The notes below the pieces were generated by a model. The model searched no databases, was not told the DNA's origin, and was given only the letters and a program-made list of their open reading frames with translations. From Candidatus Thiodiazotropha endoloripes (GTDB lineage Bacteria; Pseudomonadota; Gammaproteobacteria; Chromatiales; Chromatiaceae), in the NCBI RefSeq assembly GCF_001708965.1, contig NZ_LVJW01000006.1, positions 1,240,001 to 1,304,000 of the forward strand: a DNA stretch of 64,000 nucleotides, read 5' to 3'. The position numbers and the translations under genes are program-made. The stretch's first letter is position 1; each line of letters begins with the position of its first letter. This document shows positions 54,999 to 64,000 of the stretch, piece by piece.

Positions 54999-56272
54999 AG
55001 AAACAGAAAAAGATAAGCCATGCACTGACTGCGGCAACCTGCAGTCTGCTTGGGATAAACAGTAGTGAGAGTTTGGGCGAGGAGGGGGACTGGACATTCG
55101 ATAGCGCGGTACTCTACTACTCCGAGGTGGACAGAGTGAGCGCCGTGGAACCGGTAATCAGCGCCACGCGGGATTTTGGTGATGAGAAGGCGCTGAACCT
55201 GAAACTGGTTTTCGATACCTTGACCGGGGCCTCGGCAAACGGTGCAACGCCGAGTGATCAGCCGCAGACTTTCACCCGCCCTTCGGGTCGGGGCAGCTAC
55301 GCCAGTGAGGCGCAAGAGACGCCTCTGGATGACACATTCAAAGACAATCGATTCGCACTCAGCTCCCAGTGGGAACAAGCCGTCAACCGGGAATACCGGA
55401 CAGGGTTCGGTATCAATTTCTCTACAGAATATGACTACAGCTCATTGAGCGCCAATGCCAACCTGTCCAGGGATTTCAACAAGCGTAACACCACATTGAA
55501 TGCAGGCCTCTCGGTTGCCTACGATACGATCAGTCCGGAGGGCGATATACCGGTTGGTCTGTCGAGCATGGTCATCAATACCGGTCAAGCGGATTATCGG
55601 TCTGAGTTCAACACGACCCGGGGTGAGGGTGAGGATAACAAGGATACCCTGGATCTGATCTTTGGCCTTACTCAGGTGATCGACCGCAATACCATCATGC
55701 AGGTGAGCTACGCATACAGTGATGTCTCCGGTTATCTGACCGATCCCTATAAAATCGTCAGCATTGTCGGTGATGATGGGCGTCCGTTTGAGTATCGCTA
55801 CGAACAGCGACCGGATTCACGCAATAAACAGAGCCTCTACTGGCAGGCGAAACACCAGTTTGAAGCGGATATCATCGACCTCTCGTATCGCTATTTCTGG
55901 GATGACTGGGGGATCACATCCCACACCATCGACCTGCGATATCGTTGGATGCTGGGTGGACGGCAATATCTGGAGCCCCATATCCGCTACTATGATCAGA
56001 GTGAAGCGGACTTCTATCGGCGGTTTTTCATTCAGGGTGAAAGTCTGCCCGACCAGGTCTCTGCCGATTATCGGCTGGGGAGTATGAGTGCGCTGACCAT
56101 TGGTATGAAATATGGTATGGCTTTGAGTAATGAGCAGCAGCTGAGCCTGCGTCTGGAATACTATCTGCAAAGCAACCACAACACCGAGTCGGTGATTCCT
56201 GGGATACTCAATGATATGGAACTCTATCCCGATGTAGAGGCGATCATTGTCCAGTTCAGCTATAAGTTTTAA
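54989..56272 (+). CDS. DUF3570-domain outer-membrane beta-barrel protein
   Basis: This protein of about 427 residues is predicted to be an outer-membrane barrel: amphipathic strands throughout and a C-terminal VQFSYKF with terminal Phe. A weak signal peptide precedes EEGDWTFDSAVLYYSE. DUF3570 occurs with DUF4266, TlpA and ApbE. The start is uncertain: GTG 54989 sits at good spacing from GGAGG (54975-54979), with TTG at 54983 and 54995 as alternatives. It overlaps the previous gene. Confidence 0.85.
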   Translation: MQLKKQKKISHALTAATCSLLGINSSESLGEEGDWTFDSAVLYYSEVDRVSAVEPVISATRDFGDEKALNLKLVFDTLTGASANGATPSDQPQTFTRPSGRGSYASEAQETPLDDTFKDNRFALSSQWEQAVNREYRTGFGINFSTEYDYSSLSANANLSRDFNKRNTTLNAGLSVAYDTISPEGDIPVGLSSMVINTGQADYRSEFNTTRGEGEDNKDTLDLIFGLTQVIDRNTIMQVSYAYSDVSGYLTDPYKIVSIVGDDGRPFEYRYEQRPDSRNKQSLYWQAKHQFEADIIDLSYRYFWDDWGITSHTIDLRYRWMLGGRQYLEPHIRYYDQSEADFYRRFFIQGESLPDQVSADYRLGSMSALTIGMKYGMALSNEQQLSLRLEYYLQSNHNTESVIPGILNDMELYPDVEAIIVQFSYKF

Positions 56273-56306
56273 GCAATCGAGATGCTGCTGATCTGGCGTC
56301 GCAACA

Positions 56307-57200
56307 GTGATTGATCGTCCAGTCAAACTGAATGCTGCAGATGGTTATTGGGTCGGTTCGTTTGAGGCCATGGCAAGCCCCTGTGAGCTGTTCATGGAGG
56401 TCGATGATGAGACGTTGGCAAACAGGCTGCTTAACATCGCGGCCAGAGAAGCCTGGCGCATAGAGTCCAAGTTCAGTCGCTATGTGAGTGATAATCCGGT
56501 AGATCGGATCAACAACAGTGGTGGGCAAGCGGTTGAGGTTGATGAGGAGGTTGGCCAGTTGCTCGATTTTGCTCAGGCCTGTTGGCAGCTGAGCGAGGGG
56601 ATGTTCGATATCACTTCCGGTGTGTTGAGGCGGATCTGGCACTTTGATGGTGGACATCGACTGCCCAGTCAGCAGCAGGTGGATCAAATTCTGCCCTTGG
56701 TGGGTTGGCATAAACTGACTTGGGAAAGGCCCTACCTGACCCTTCCCCCAGGCATGCAGGTCGACTTTGGCGGCATCGGTAAAGAGTATGCGGTGGACAG
56801 AACGTTACAACTGTTGCAGCAACAGACCGATCAGGCCCTGTTGATCAACTACGGTGGCGATATCTGTGCAGGCGGGGCAAGGCAGTCCAATCTGCCCTGG
56901 TCGGTCGGCCTTGAGCACCCCAGTCACCCCGACTCACCAAAGGGTGTGCTGAGGATCCGTCGAGGAGGCCTGGCAACCAGTGGTGATACCCGACGCTATT
57001 TACTGCATCAGGGAAAGCGCTATGGTCATGTGCTGAATCCCAAAAACGGCTGGCCTGTTGAGGGGGGCTTACGTTCGGTTACCGTTGCGGCGGCAAGCTG
57101 TACCGAAGCCGGATTATTGGCCACGATGGCGCTGTTGCAGGGGCCAGATGCAGAAGAGTTTCTGCAGAACCAGGATGTCCAATATTGGGTGATTCCCTGA
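56307..57200 (+). CDS. apbE: FAD:protein FMN transferase ApbE
   Basis: ApbE attaches FMN from FAD to Ser/Thr of target proteins outside the cytosol. The 297-residue protein shows FEAMASPCELFM, the FAD motif DFGGIGKEYAVDRTLQLL, INYGGDICAGG and GLATSGDTRRYLLHQGKRYGHVLNPKNGWPV. It has no obvious signal peptide from the GTG start at 56307. No FMN-binding (NqrC/RnfG-like) domain protein is in the operon, so its target is not evident here. Part of the TlpA-DUF4266-DUF3570-ApbE operon. Confidence 0.93.
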   Translation: MIDRPVKLNAADGYWVGSFEAMASPCELFMEVDDETLANRLLNIAAREAWRIESKFSRYVSDNPVDRINNSGGQAVEVDEEVGQLLDFAQACWQLSEGMFDITSGVLRRIWHFDGGHRLPSQQQVDQILPLVGWHKLTWERPYLTLPPGMQVDFGGIGKEYAVDRTLQLLQQQTDQALLINYGGDICAGGARQSNLPWSVGLEHPSHPDSPKGVLRIRRGGLATSGDTRRYLLHQGKRYGHVLNPKNGWPVEGGLRSVTVAAASCTEAGLLATMALLQGPDAEEFLQNQDVQYWVIP

Positions 57201-57315
57201 GCCGGCCTGATCTGAATGTTGGAAATTCTATATAAAACATAAGGATATCGGTCCAGAACTATTTCCGAGTATTTAAGTCAGATATTTAGAATATTAGGAA
57301 ATACTGGAGGTAGCC

Positions 57316-57765
57316 ATGAACGGTTTGATTGCTGACTTTCCTTATGATGGTGTGGTGACAGTGAATCGTGTGATCCTCAAGCCGGGTTATACGGTGGATG
57401 ATCTGCAGGAGCGGGTTGCCGAGCTGTGTGAGAACGTCAAGACCTATCACTCCGAGAGCGGTTTCATCGGCGGCTTTGTAGCACTGAACAGCGGCCAGAT
57501 CTCCAATGAGGGGTCGACCATCGGTCAGCCGGTATCAAGTGAGCTGAAAGCCCGGGAAGCCTTGATCGTGACTTTCTGGCGAAGCTTTGAAGAGCATGAG
57601 CTGTCGCATCGCAGTGAGACCTTTCAGCCCCTGTTCAAACGGGTCGTGGCGATTTGTGAGAACGGTAACGAGGAGATCGCCTATGAGATGCTGTGGTCGG
57701 GCAAGGCCTACAGTGAGGAAGAGGCGAAAGCGGCCAGGGAGGCCAAGGCCCGCTATGCTGCGTAG
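57316..57765 (+). CDS. Unknown 149-residue cytosolic protein
   Basis: I do not recognise this protein. It reads as a single small alpha/beta domain (VVTVNRVILKPGYTVDDLQERVAELCENVKTYH, GFVALNSGQISNEG, EALIVTFWRSFEEHELSH) resembling an antibiotic-biosynthesis-monooxygenase or ferredoxin-like fold, with an acidic/Ala-rich helical C-terminus (SEEEAKAAREAKARYAA). It has no signal peptide and no obvious cofactor motif. A strong GGAGG precedes the ATG. It stands alone with a hairpin after it. Confidence 0.7.
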   Translation: MNGLIADFPYDGVVTVNRVILKPGYTVDDLQERVAELCENVKTYHSESGFIGGFVALNSGQISNEGSTIGQPVSSELKAREALIVTFWRSFEEHELSHRSETFQPLFKRVVAICENGNEEIAYEMLWSGKAYSEEEAKAAREAKARYAA

Positions 57766-57773
57766 CGATAACA

Positions 57774-57809
57774 TGTACCCCCCAACTTTGCGGATGAAGT
57801 TGGGGGTAC
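57774..57809 (+). terminator. Hairpin after the unknown gene at 57316
   Basis: GTACCCCCAACTT-type and AAGTTGGGGGTAC arms form a stem of about 12 bp right after the stop codon. The region beyond is not T-rich. It may stop transcription in either direction. Confidence 0.6.
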
Positions 57810-57928
57810 AACCTAGTGGACTTTGTTCTTTTCACACTCTATTTGTGGTTGACTCCCATATATTGAGCGCCATCTGTCTGATGGCGCTTTCATCAATCCG
57901 CAAATTCGCCATATCCCCAGCCTGGAGT

Positions 57929-58447
57929 TTAACTGCCGGAACGTTGAAAGTCGGTTCCCTTGCAGCCTGAGCAGGGTGGGATGTGGCCGGTTTTCTTGAA
58001 GTGCATCTCTTTGCCGCATGCGGCACAGATCAGGGTACCCGGTCCGGTAACCTCGCCGGTATGGTAGAGGGATGCGGTATTGGCCCGCTGGGCCAGTTTG
58101 GCCAACTCCAGTTTGGTCTGATCGGCGACGCTGGTGAACATCTCCAGCATCCGCTCTTCCACCTGCTGTACATCGAAGCGCCACCAGGCTGAGAGCTGTT
58201 CACCGGTCTCCAACAGATAGTTGGCTGCATCTTTCATATCCCGCTCCACATAGGTGGAGACCTTTTCAGCCTCTTCCCGGCTCAATTCACCCAGTTCGAT
58301 CATCTTTTCCCGTGCCTCTTCAAGATAATCCTTGAGGCCGGGCAGGGTGTTCTCCCGGGCCGATTCGACGGCTTCGTGTACTTCGTGCAACATCTTGTCG
58401 TAGGCTTTCGCCAGGCGTTCCATCGGATCTTGGGGGGTCTCTGTCAT
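57929..58447 (-). CDS. DUF1451-type zinc-ribbon protein
   Basis: This 172-residue protein has a long helical N-terminal part (about 10-125, coiled-coil-like) and a C-terminal zinc ribbon with CAAC and CSGC pairs (LICAACGKEMHFKKTGHIPPCSGC). It matches the DUF1451/YgjT-like family of unknown function, often linked to stress granules or phasin-like proteins by shape. No partner gene is coupled to it. Confidence 0.85.
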   Translation of the reverse strand: MTETPQDPMERLAKAYDKMLHEVHEAVESARENTLPGLKDYLEEAREKMIELGELSREEAEKVSTYVERDMKDAANYLLETGEQLSAWWRFDVQQVEERMLEMFTSVADQTKLELAKLAQRANTASLYHTGEVTGPGTLICAACGKEMHFKKTGHIPPCSGCKGTDFQRSGS

Positions 58448-58797
58448 GCTTCTCTCCTACGCTGAACCATAGTTTAATCATGGATCAATTTTTCAGTTGC
58501 GCCAAGCGGAGTCGCAGGATGTGAATAAAGTCCGCAAATGTTATGAGAGTATCGTGTTACAAGTGCAGGCGCTTCATATTGCAACAAAGCAAACCATGGC
58601 CTGATATGGATGGCACTTAGCTTAAGCAGTATTTGGTGGGGCAAGGCCCCACCCTACTGTAAATTGAGGGTGTAGGGTGGGGCCCTGCCCCACCAACAGC
58701 CTTTGCTTATACTAAGCGCAATGAGTGTCTTGGTACTTCAGTAAGTACCATTCAGACCTGATACTCTTCGCTTTCATTCGTGGACTGATTATTCTTC
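58448..58797. other. Intergenic region holding repeat copy 2
   Basis: Most of this gap, from 58611 to 58750, is the dispersed palindromic repeat. The rest shows no gene. It lies downstream of ubiB and upstream of the zinc-ribbon gene, both read leftward. Confidence 0.6.
58611..58750. repeat. Dispersed palindromic intergenic repeat, copy 2
   Basis: The core is a 25-bp inverted repeat (58633-58657 with 58672-58696) with one mismatch, nearly identical to the core at 11088-11152. The flank at 58697-58750 matches, in inverted orientation, the left flank of copy 1. A short TGGCACTTA-GCTTAAG motif at 58611-58626 repeats the same flank on the other side, so the unit is built of inverted modules. Confidence 0.8.
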
Positions 58798-60456
58798 TTA
58801 ACCGGAGGCTTTGATCCAGCTCCTCAGCAGCAGGATACCGCCGCCGCTGCCCAGGCCGAAGCCGAGCGCGGTGGCCAGGGTGACCGGAATCAGTCCGCCG
58901 CTGCCGAACACCAGTAGCAATGAACCGCTGAGCAGCAGTGCGCTGCCGGAGATGGTGGTCAGAGTATTGAGGTGGTTGTGTTGCATCTGCTGGCGCAGTT
59001 TCTGCAGCTCTTGCGACTCCCAGTTGAGGGTCAGCTTGCCTGCCGCTGCGTCATCGATGATCTTATTCAGTTTATTGGGCAGATCCGGCAGGTTTTCCGC
59101 GATCTGGGGAAGGTTCTTTCTCAGTTTGCCGACAAATGCCCGACGTCCAATCTGTTCACTCATCCAGCGTTCGAGGAAGGGTTTCGCGGTGGTCCAGAGA
59201 TCGAGTTGTGGATAGAGCTGACGACCCAGACCCTCAATATTCAACAGGGTCTTCTGCAGCAGCACCAGTTGTGGCTGGACCTCCATATCGAAGCGCCGTG
59301 CGGTCTGGAACAGGCGCAACAGAAAGTGACCGAAGGAGATCTCGCTAAGGGGTTTTTCGAAGATCGGCTCGCTGACGGTGCGGATCGCCGATTCGAACTC
59401 TTCCACCCGGGTTCCCTTGGGTACCCAGCCGGAGGCCACATGGAGCTGGGCGACCCGTTTGTAGTCCCGGTTGAAGAAGGCGAGCAGGTTCTCAGCCAGG
59501 TAGCGCTTATCCTCTTCGGTGAGCGTTCCCATGATGCCGAAATCCACCGCGATATAACGTCCGTCGGGTTCGACGAAAATATTGCCCGGATGCATGTCGG
59601 CATGAAAAAAGTTGTACTTGAAGACCTGGGTGAAAAAGATCTCGACGCCCCGTTCTCCAAGCAGTTTCATACTGATGCCCTGCTGGCGCAGTGTGTCGAT
59701 ATCCCCGACGGGAGTACCGCTGATGCGTTCCATGACGAACACATTCTGCCGGGTCAGGTCCCAATAGACCTCAGGTACATAGAGGGTTTCGCTGTCGAGG
59801 AAGTTACGCCGCAACTGGGAGGCGTTGGCCGCTTCCCGCATCAGATCCAGTTCATCGAAAATGGTCTTCTCATACTCCTGTACAACCTCCACCGGCCTGA
59901 GTCTGCGCCCCTCCTTCCAGTACTTTTCCGCCAGATGGGCGATGGTGAAGAGCAGATCCACATCCCGGCGGATGGTCTTTTCGATGTTCGGTCGCAAAAC
60001 CTTCACCACCACCTTGCGCCCATCCTTCAATTGGGCGGTGTGCACCTGGGCGATGGAGGCCGAGGCAAGTGGTTTTTCATCGAATGCCTCAAGCAACTCA
60101 TCGATCGGCTTTCCGAACGCCTTTTCGATGATTTTTCTCGCCTGGCTACCAGGGAAGGGGGGGACCCGATCCTGAAGTTTGGCCAGTTCATTGGCCAGGT
60201 CGTCTGGCAGCAGGTCGCGGCGGGTGGAGAGGATCTGGCCGAATTTTACAAAGATCGGCCCCAGATCTTCCAGTGCCCGGCGTATCCGCACCGGGTAGCT
60301 TCCACGGTCCTTGCGAAACCAGTACCAGGGAGAGAGATAGATCAGAAATCGGATTGGCCGGAACAGGTGTGTGGCAAGGATCACCTCATCCAGACCGTGG
60401 CGCAGCAGCACCAGATTGATATGGATCAGACGGATTGCTTGAGAGGGACGAATCAC
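58798..60456 (-). CDS. ubiB: Ubiquinone biosynthesis kinase-like UbiB
   Basis: UbiB is an atypical ABC1/ADCK-type ATPase needed for ubiquinone synthesis. The 552-residue protein has the KxGQ motif ([32 protein letters not shown]), the Ala-rich loop [15 protein letters not shown], the catalytic-loop-like [12 protein letters not shown] and DFGIMG, and two C-terminal membrane helices. Its start overlaps the ubiJ stop by four bases, giving the order ubiE-ubiJ-ubiB. Confidence 0.96.
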   Translation of the reverse strand: MIRPSQAIRLIHINLVLLRHGLDEVILATHLFRPIRFLIYLSPWYWFRKDRGSYPVRIRRALEDLGPIFVKFGQILSTRRDLLPDDLANELAKLQDRVPPFPGSQARKIIEKAFGKPIDELLEAFDEKPLASASIAQVHTAQLKDGRKVVVKVLRPNIEKTIRRDVDLLFTIAHLAEKYWKEGRRLRPVEVVQEYEKTIFDELDLMREAANASQLRRNFLDSETLYVPEVYWDLTRQNVFVMERISGTPVGDIDTLRQQGISMKLLGERGVEIFFTQVFKYNFFHADMHPGNIFVEPDGRYIAVDFGIMGTLTEEDKRYLAENLLAFFNRDYKRVAQLHVASGWVPKGTRVEEFESAIRTVSEPIFEKPLSEISFGHFLLRLFQTARRFDMEVQPQLVLLQKTLLNIEGLGRQLYPQLDLWTTAKPFLERWMSEQIGRRAFVGKLRKNLPQIAENLPDLPNKLNKIIDDAAAGKLTLNWESQELQKLRQQMQHNHLNTLTTISGSALLLSGSLLLVFGSGGLIPVTLATALGFGLGSGGGILLLRSWIKASG

Positions 60457-61082
60457 GAGGTTTTGTCCTCTTGGTCGTCACGGCGGGAGAGCCTCTGAAC
60501 GCGGGCTTCAAGACGTTCCACATCGTCACGCAGGCGATCCACGTCCTGCAGAAAGGGTTGCATCTCGTAGCGTCCGGGAATCAGCCGTAACTCCTCCTCA
60601 AGATACTCTTTCAGGTTGAGGCTGGCGGTATCATTGAGCTCTTTACCCCACCCCAGGAAGCCCCGTGCCATGCTACCGATCTGATGGGCGGCGATGTCAC
60701 CGGTGAGTCGGGAGAGCTGCTCTTCCCAGTCGATATCGAGGCTGCGGAAGAACTCACCGAAACGTTGTGCCAGGGCAGTATCCCCCTCGATGGTGACCGA
60801 ACCGTTGAATAACTGATCGGCACTGTTGCTGGAGTTGCGCATGCCTGCCAGGTCGAGCAGGGTGCCGCGCAGCAGGCAGTCCGCTTCGCCTTCGAAATGG
60901 CTAAGGACCTGGAATCCCTGAGGTTCGGGGATCATATAGAGATTCAGCCCGGTTCCCAGCAGGTCCAGCTGGATGACCCGGCCCTGCATCGGGGCCAGTC
61001 GATTGGCGGCCTCAGGGTCGAGGTTGATGGCTTGGTTGAGCAGTTGCTCCAGGCTGGCGAACAGGGCGGCTGTGATGGTCAT
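60453..61082 (-). CDS. ubiJ: Ubiquinone biosynthesis accessory factor UbiJ (SCP2 domain)
   Basis: This 209-residue protein has an SCP2 lipid-binding domain (about 20-125) and a C-terminal helix (about 185-205, [19 protein letters not shown]) that pairs with UbiK in the Ubi complex. It is thought to hold the hydrophobic quinone precursor. The ATG at 61082 follows the ubiE stop by 4 bases. UbiK is encoded far away at 24006. Confidence 0.9.
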   Translation of the reverse strand: MTITAALFASLEQLLNQAINLDPEAANRLAPMQGRVIQLDLLGTGLNLYMIPEPQGFQVLSHFEGEADCLLRGTLLDLAGMRNSSNSADQLFNGSVTIEGDTALAQRFGEFFRSLDIDWEEQLSRLTGDIAAHQIGSMARGFLGWGKELNDTASLNLKEYLEEELRLIPGRYEMQPFLQDVDRLRDDVERLEARVQRLSRRDDQEDKTS

Positions 61083-61086
61083 GGCG

Positions 61087-61836
61087 TTAGACTTTATAGC
61101 CCCGGTGTATGGCGACCACCCCACCGGTCAGGTTGAAGTAGTCGCATCGCTCGAAGCCGGCATGTTCCAGCATACCTTTGAGGGTCTCCTGGTCCGGGTG
61201 CATGCGTATCGATTCCGCCAGGTAGCGGTAGCTCTCCTCATCCTGAGTGACCAATTTGCCGATCTTCGGCAGCAGCGTGAAGGAGTAGAGGTCGTAGACT
61301 TTCTGCAGTGGCTGAAGGACCGGTTTGGAAAACTCCAGTACCAGCAGACGTCCGCCGGGCTTGACCACCCGGAATATGGCATTCAACGCCAGCTGCTTGT
61401 TGGTGACGTTACGCAGACCGAAGCCGATGGTGACACAATCGAAGTGGTCGTCGGGAAACGGCAGGTATTGGGCATCCGCCTGAACATATCGGACATTGGC
61501 TACCCGGCCCTCGTCGATCATCCGGTCCCGGCCCTGGGAGAGCATGGCGGCGTTGATGTCGGAGAAGACCACCTCCCCCTCATTGCCGACCAGGCCACTG
61601 AAGCGGGCTGACAGATCGCCGGTGCCGGCGGCCAGGTCGAGAACCCGCTGTCCCTGACGGACACCGGACATTTCGATGGTTTGGCGTTTCCACAGCCGGT
61701 GAATGCCGAATGACATCAGGTCGTTCATCAGGTCATATTTGTTGGCGACGGAATCGAATACCTGCCGAACCCGTCCCGCTTTTTCGCTGACCGGCACATC
61801 CTGATAGCCGAAATGTGTCGTCTTCTCATCCTTCAT
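61087..61836 (-). CDS. ubiE: Ubiquinone/menaquinone C-methyltransferase UbiE
   Basis: UbiE methylates the benzoquinol ring with SAM. The 249-residue protein shows [26 protein letters not shown], motif [18 protein letters not shown], and [41 protein letters not shown]. The start at 61836 gives the family N-terminus; the TTG at 61860 is less likely. It lies 32 bases after the DUF971 gene. Confidence 0.96.
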   Translation of the reverse strand: MKDEKTTHFGYQDVPVSEKAGRVRQVFDSVANKYDLMNDLMSFGIHRLWKRQTIEMSGVRQGQRVLDLAAGTGDLSARFSGLVGNEGEVVFSDINAAMLSQGRDRMIDEGRVANVRYVQADAQYLPFPDDHFDCVTIGFGLRNVTNKQLALNAIFRVVKPGGRLLVLEFSKPVLQPLQKVYDLYSFTLLPKIGKLVTQDEESYRYLAESIRMHPDQETLKGMLEHAGFERCDYFNLTGGVVAIHRGYKV

Positions 61837-61868
61837 GGCATCACCAATTGTTTCAATCAAAGAGCGCC

Positions 61869-62237
61869 TTAAGCCGATGGCTCCTTGCGCTGGTAACCTG
61901 CCGCCTGCAGTCGTTGCAGATAGTCCTGCCAGTAGCGCTCGTAGTTGACGCCCAACTGATACAAGGTATCCCAGGAATAGATTCCGGTGTTGTGCTCATC
62001 GTCGAAATGGAGGCAGATGGCATAATTTCCCACAGGTTCAATATGGGCAATATTCACCTCTTCCTTGCCAACCTGCAACACTTCTTGTCCCGGACCATGG
62101 CCCTGAACCTCTGCTGAGGGGGAGAAGACCCGCAGATACTCAGCGGGATAGCTGTATTTGTTACCGTCATCGAAACTGATTTCCAGGACACGGGACTGCT
62201 TATGCAGGTGGATCTCTGTCGGATTGGGGTGTGACAT
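61869..62237 (-). CDS. DUF971 (GBBH-like N-terminal domain) protein
   Basis: This 122-residue protein is the stand-alone form of the domain found at the N-terminus of gamma-butyrobetaine hydroxylase. It shows [32 protein letters not shown] and [26 protein letters not shown]. Such proteins are linked to Fe-S or iron metabolism in other bacteria. It often sits between hslVU and ubiE, as here. Confidence 0.9.
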   Translation of the reverse strand: MSHPNPTEIHLHKQSRVLEISFDDGNKYSYPAEYLRVFSPSAEVQGHGPGQEVLQVGKEEVNIAHIEPVGNYAICLHFDDEHNTGIYSWDTLYQLGVNYERYWQDYLQRLQAAGYQRKEPSA

Positions 62238-62368
62238 GGTTTTCTCTCAATTCATCTGTTATTCAATTGTTGGGCGCGGCCACTTTATATCGGATCCGGT
62301 GACCCATAAGCAGGCTTTAAACAGGGTTTGTCCCAGTCAAGCAGCTGTCGATCGCCTGTTGCTGGTCG

Positions 62369-63706
62369 CTAAAGGATATATTGGCTCAGGTCCTCATCCG
62401 CCACCAGCTGGGAGAGCTGACTGTCGACATAGGCCTCATCGATGACGATGGTTTTGCCGCACTGCTCCGAAGCTTCATAGGAGATGCTCTCCAGCAGTCG
62501 CTCCATGACCGTGTGCAATCGCCGGGCGCCGATGTTCTCGGTTCGCTCATTGACCTGCCAGGCGGTCTCCGCGATCCGCTTGATTCCTCCCTCGGTGAAC
62601 TCCAGGCGTACCTGTTCCGTATCCAGCAGGGCCTGGTACTGTTCGGTGAGCGAGGCATCGGGTTCGGTCAGAATGCGGGTGAAGTCATCGGTGTTGAGGG
62701 CCGACAGTTCCACCCGGATCGGCAACCGTCCCTGCAGCTCCGGAATCAGGTCCGAGGGCTTGCTGAGGTGGAAAGCGCCGGAAGCGATGAACAGGATATG
62801 ATCGGTCTTCACCATGCCGTGCTTGGTGGAGATGGTGCAGCCTTCCACCAGCGGCAGCAGGTCCCGCTGTACCCCCTCACGGGATACGTCGGCGCCACTG
62901 GCCTCTGCCCGGCTGGTGACCTTGTCCAGCTCGTCGATGAACACGATGCCATGCTGCTCCACGGTCTCCAGGGCGCGTAGCTTGAGGTCCTCCTCATTGA
63001 TCCGCTTTGCCGCCTCTTCGTCGCTGAGCACCTTGAAGGCGTCTTTGATTCGTAACTTGCGCCGACGGGTTCTGCCGCTACCCAGATTCTGGAACATTCC
63101 CTGCAGCTGGCTGGTCATCTCTTCCATGCCGGGAGGCGCCATGATCTCAACACCCACCGGTGTGGTGTTGACCTCGATTTCGATCTCTTTGTCGTCCATC
63201 GAGCCGCTGTGCAGCTTATCGCGGAACTTCTCCCGGGTTGAGCTGGAGACGCTGCTGCCGCTCTCGTTGTCGTCCCACCCAGTGGGTTTGGGGGCCGGTA
63301 ACAGCACATCGAGTATGCGCTCTTCCGCGGCATGGCTGGCCTCTTCGGAGACCTTATCCATCTCCCCTTCGCGGACCATTTTCACCGCCGAATCGGCCAG
63401 CTCGCGAATGATTGAATCCACTTCACGACCCACATAGCCCACTTCGGTGAATTTGGTCGCTTCCACCTTGATGAAAGGTGCATTGGCCAGTTTCGCCAGG
63501 CGGCGGGCAATCTCGGTTTTTCCTACCCCGGTAGGGCCGATCATGAGGATGTTCTTGGGTGTGATTTCATTCCGCAGGGCCTCATCCACCTGGGCCCTGC
63601 GCCAGCGGTTACGCAGCGCAATAGCTACCGCGCGCTTGGCATCGTTCTGGCCGATGATATGTTTATCCAGTTCGGCAACAATCTGTTGGGGTGTGATTTG
63701 CGACAT
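62369..63706 (-). CDS. hslU: ATP-dependent protease ATPase subunit HslU
   Basis: HslU is the AAA+ unfoldase that feeds HslV. The 445-residue protein has [37 protein letters not shown], Walker [12 protein letters not shown], a coiled I-domain (about 110-240), Walker [12 protein letters not shown] and the C-terminal DLSQYIL that docks into HslV. The upstream gene on the same strand is hslV. Confidence 0.97.
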   Translation of the reverse strand: MSQITPQQIVAELDKHIIGQNDAKRAVAIALRNRWRRAQVDEALRNEITPKNILMIGPTGVGKTEIARRLAKLANAPFIKVEATKFTEVGYVGREVDSIIRELADSAVKMVREGEMDKVSEEASHAAEERILDVLLPAPKPTGWDDNESGSSVSSSTREKFRDKLHSGSMDDKEIEIEVNTTPVGVEIMAPPGMEEMTSQLQGMFQNLGSGRTRRRKLRIKDAFKVLSDEEAAKRINEEDLKLRALETVEQHGIVFIDELDKVTSRAEASGADVSREGVQRDLLPLVEGCTISTKHGMVKTDHILFIASGAFHLSKPSDLIPELQGRLPIRVELSALNTDDFTRILTEPDASLTEQYQALLDTEQVRLEFTEGGIKRIAETAWQVNERTENIGARRLHTVMERLLESISYEASEQCGKTIVIDEAYVDSQLSQLVADEDLSQYIL

Positions 63707-63882
63707 GAAATAAAGCCTGTTTTTACTCCGCCTTGGTTTATCTACAGTATCCTCAAGGCGACTTATCGAATATGGTTTTTAAGCGCTGTCGCGGCTGATC
63801 AACACAGTTTCCGCCCCGCTGCCTGTCGACAGGGGTGTGCTTGATTCTGCCGACCACGCAGCTCGGTTCGGGCTCATCTGGA

Positions 63883-64000
63883 TTAAGTTTCGCTATCCAG
63901 CTCTTCGAGCACCCGGTTGTGGTTGGTATAGATGCAGATGTCAGCGGCTATACCAAGCCCTTTTTCGACGATCTCACGGGCACTGAGTTCCGTGTTTTCC
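63883..64000 (-). CDS. hslV: HslV protease subunit, 3' end only
   Basis: An open frame runs in from the right edge on the minus strand and stops at 63883. The translation ([20 protein letters not shown], then [17 protein letters not shown]) is the C-terminus of the HslV peptidase. It precedes hslU, as in the usual hslVU operon, with a gap of about 176 bases that may hold a separate hslU promoter. Confidence 0.93.
   Translation of the reverse strand, partial: ENTELSAREIVEKGLGIAADICIYTNHNRVLEELDSET

Noticed and set aside
58972-60498. 508-codon plus-strand open frame opposite ubiB
   Set aside because: UbiB on the other strand has all its family motifs. The plus frame shows no recognisable domain and results from GC-rich codon usage.

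Overview
The window reads as chromosomal DNA of a gammaproteobacterium. The housekeeping gene set and order (atpC end, glmU-glmS; secB-gpsA; envC-ctp; ubiE-ubiJ-ubiB; hslVU) and the ubiquinone genes support this. The pyrophosphate-based energy genes (ppa, H+-pyrophosphatase, PPi-type phosphofructokinase), a DsrC-like protein, a SqrR/BigR-like regulator beside a rhodanese, PEP-CTERM proteins and multiheme cytochromes suggest a sulfur-oxidising chemoautotroph of the Chromatiales/Sedimenticola/Thiodiazotropha kind. That lineage is an inference, not a measurement. I saw no rRNA, tRNA, CRISPR array, prophage or transposase gene.

Layout. 1-4.0 kb: atpC 3' end, SlyD-like FKBP, glmU, glmS. 4.1-8.1 kb: GT4 glycosyltransferase, O-antigen-ligase-like protein and a PEP-CTERM protein with a sigma-54-type promoter. 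8.2-13.7 kb: HDOD protein, pyrD, trmL, gpsA, secB, rhodanese, ArsR-family regulator. 14.0-24.3 kb: gpmI, envC, ctp, polysaccharide deacetylase, a 266-bp MITE-like element, yajL-like gene, gspD, comM, ubiK. 24.3-27.1 kb: nitrogen module (porin, glnK, amtB) with NtrC sites. 27.4-34.7 kb: DUF4124 protein, peptidoglycan-binding protein, patatin/beta-barrel protein, DsrC-like protein, polA. 34.8-43.2 kb: an all-minus-strand redox region. 43.6-50.7 kb: engB, bacteriohemerythrin, moaC, phosphoesterase, ppa, hppA, pfp. 51.4-57.8 kb: adenylate kinase fused to a histone-H1-like tail, VPLPA-CTERM protein, and a tlpA-DUF4266-DUF3570-apbE operon. 57.9-64 kb: zinc-ribbon protein, ubiB, ubiJ, ubiE, DUF971 protein, hslU and the hslV 3' end.

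The best candidate for an undescribed system is 34.8-43.2 kb. It holds a Tat-exported DmsA-like molybdopterin enzyme whose N-terminal Fe-S motif has His in place of one Cys, a four-cluster ferredoxin subunit, a pentaheme and a diheme cytochrome, a DUF302 protein, an unknown protein, a Crp/Fnr regulator, and a secreted protein built almost wholly of Met-Ser-Gly-Met-Gly-Gly repeats. No DmsC-like membrane anchor is present. The diheme cytochrome and the Met/Gly repeat protein share an R-(V/I)-T-P-x-G motif and Met-rich stretches, so the two may belong to one envelope machine.

Other points of note: the adenylate kinase with a roughly 300-residue Lys/Ala tail and an altered P-loop, the MITE-like element that supplies the end of one gene and abuts the start of the next, and two copies of a palindromic intergenic repeat 47 kb apart.
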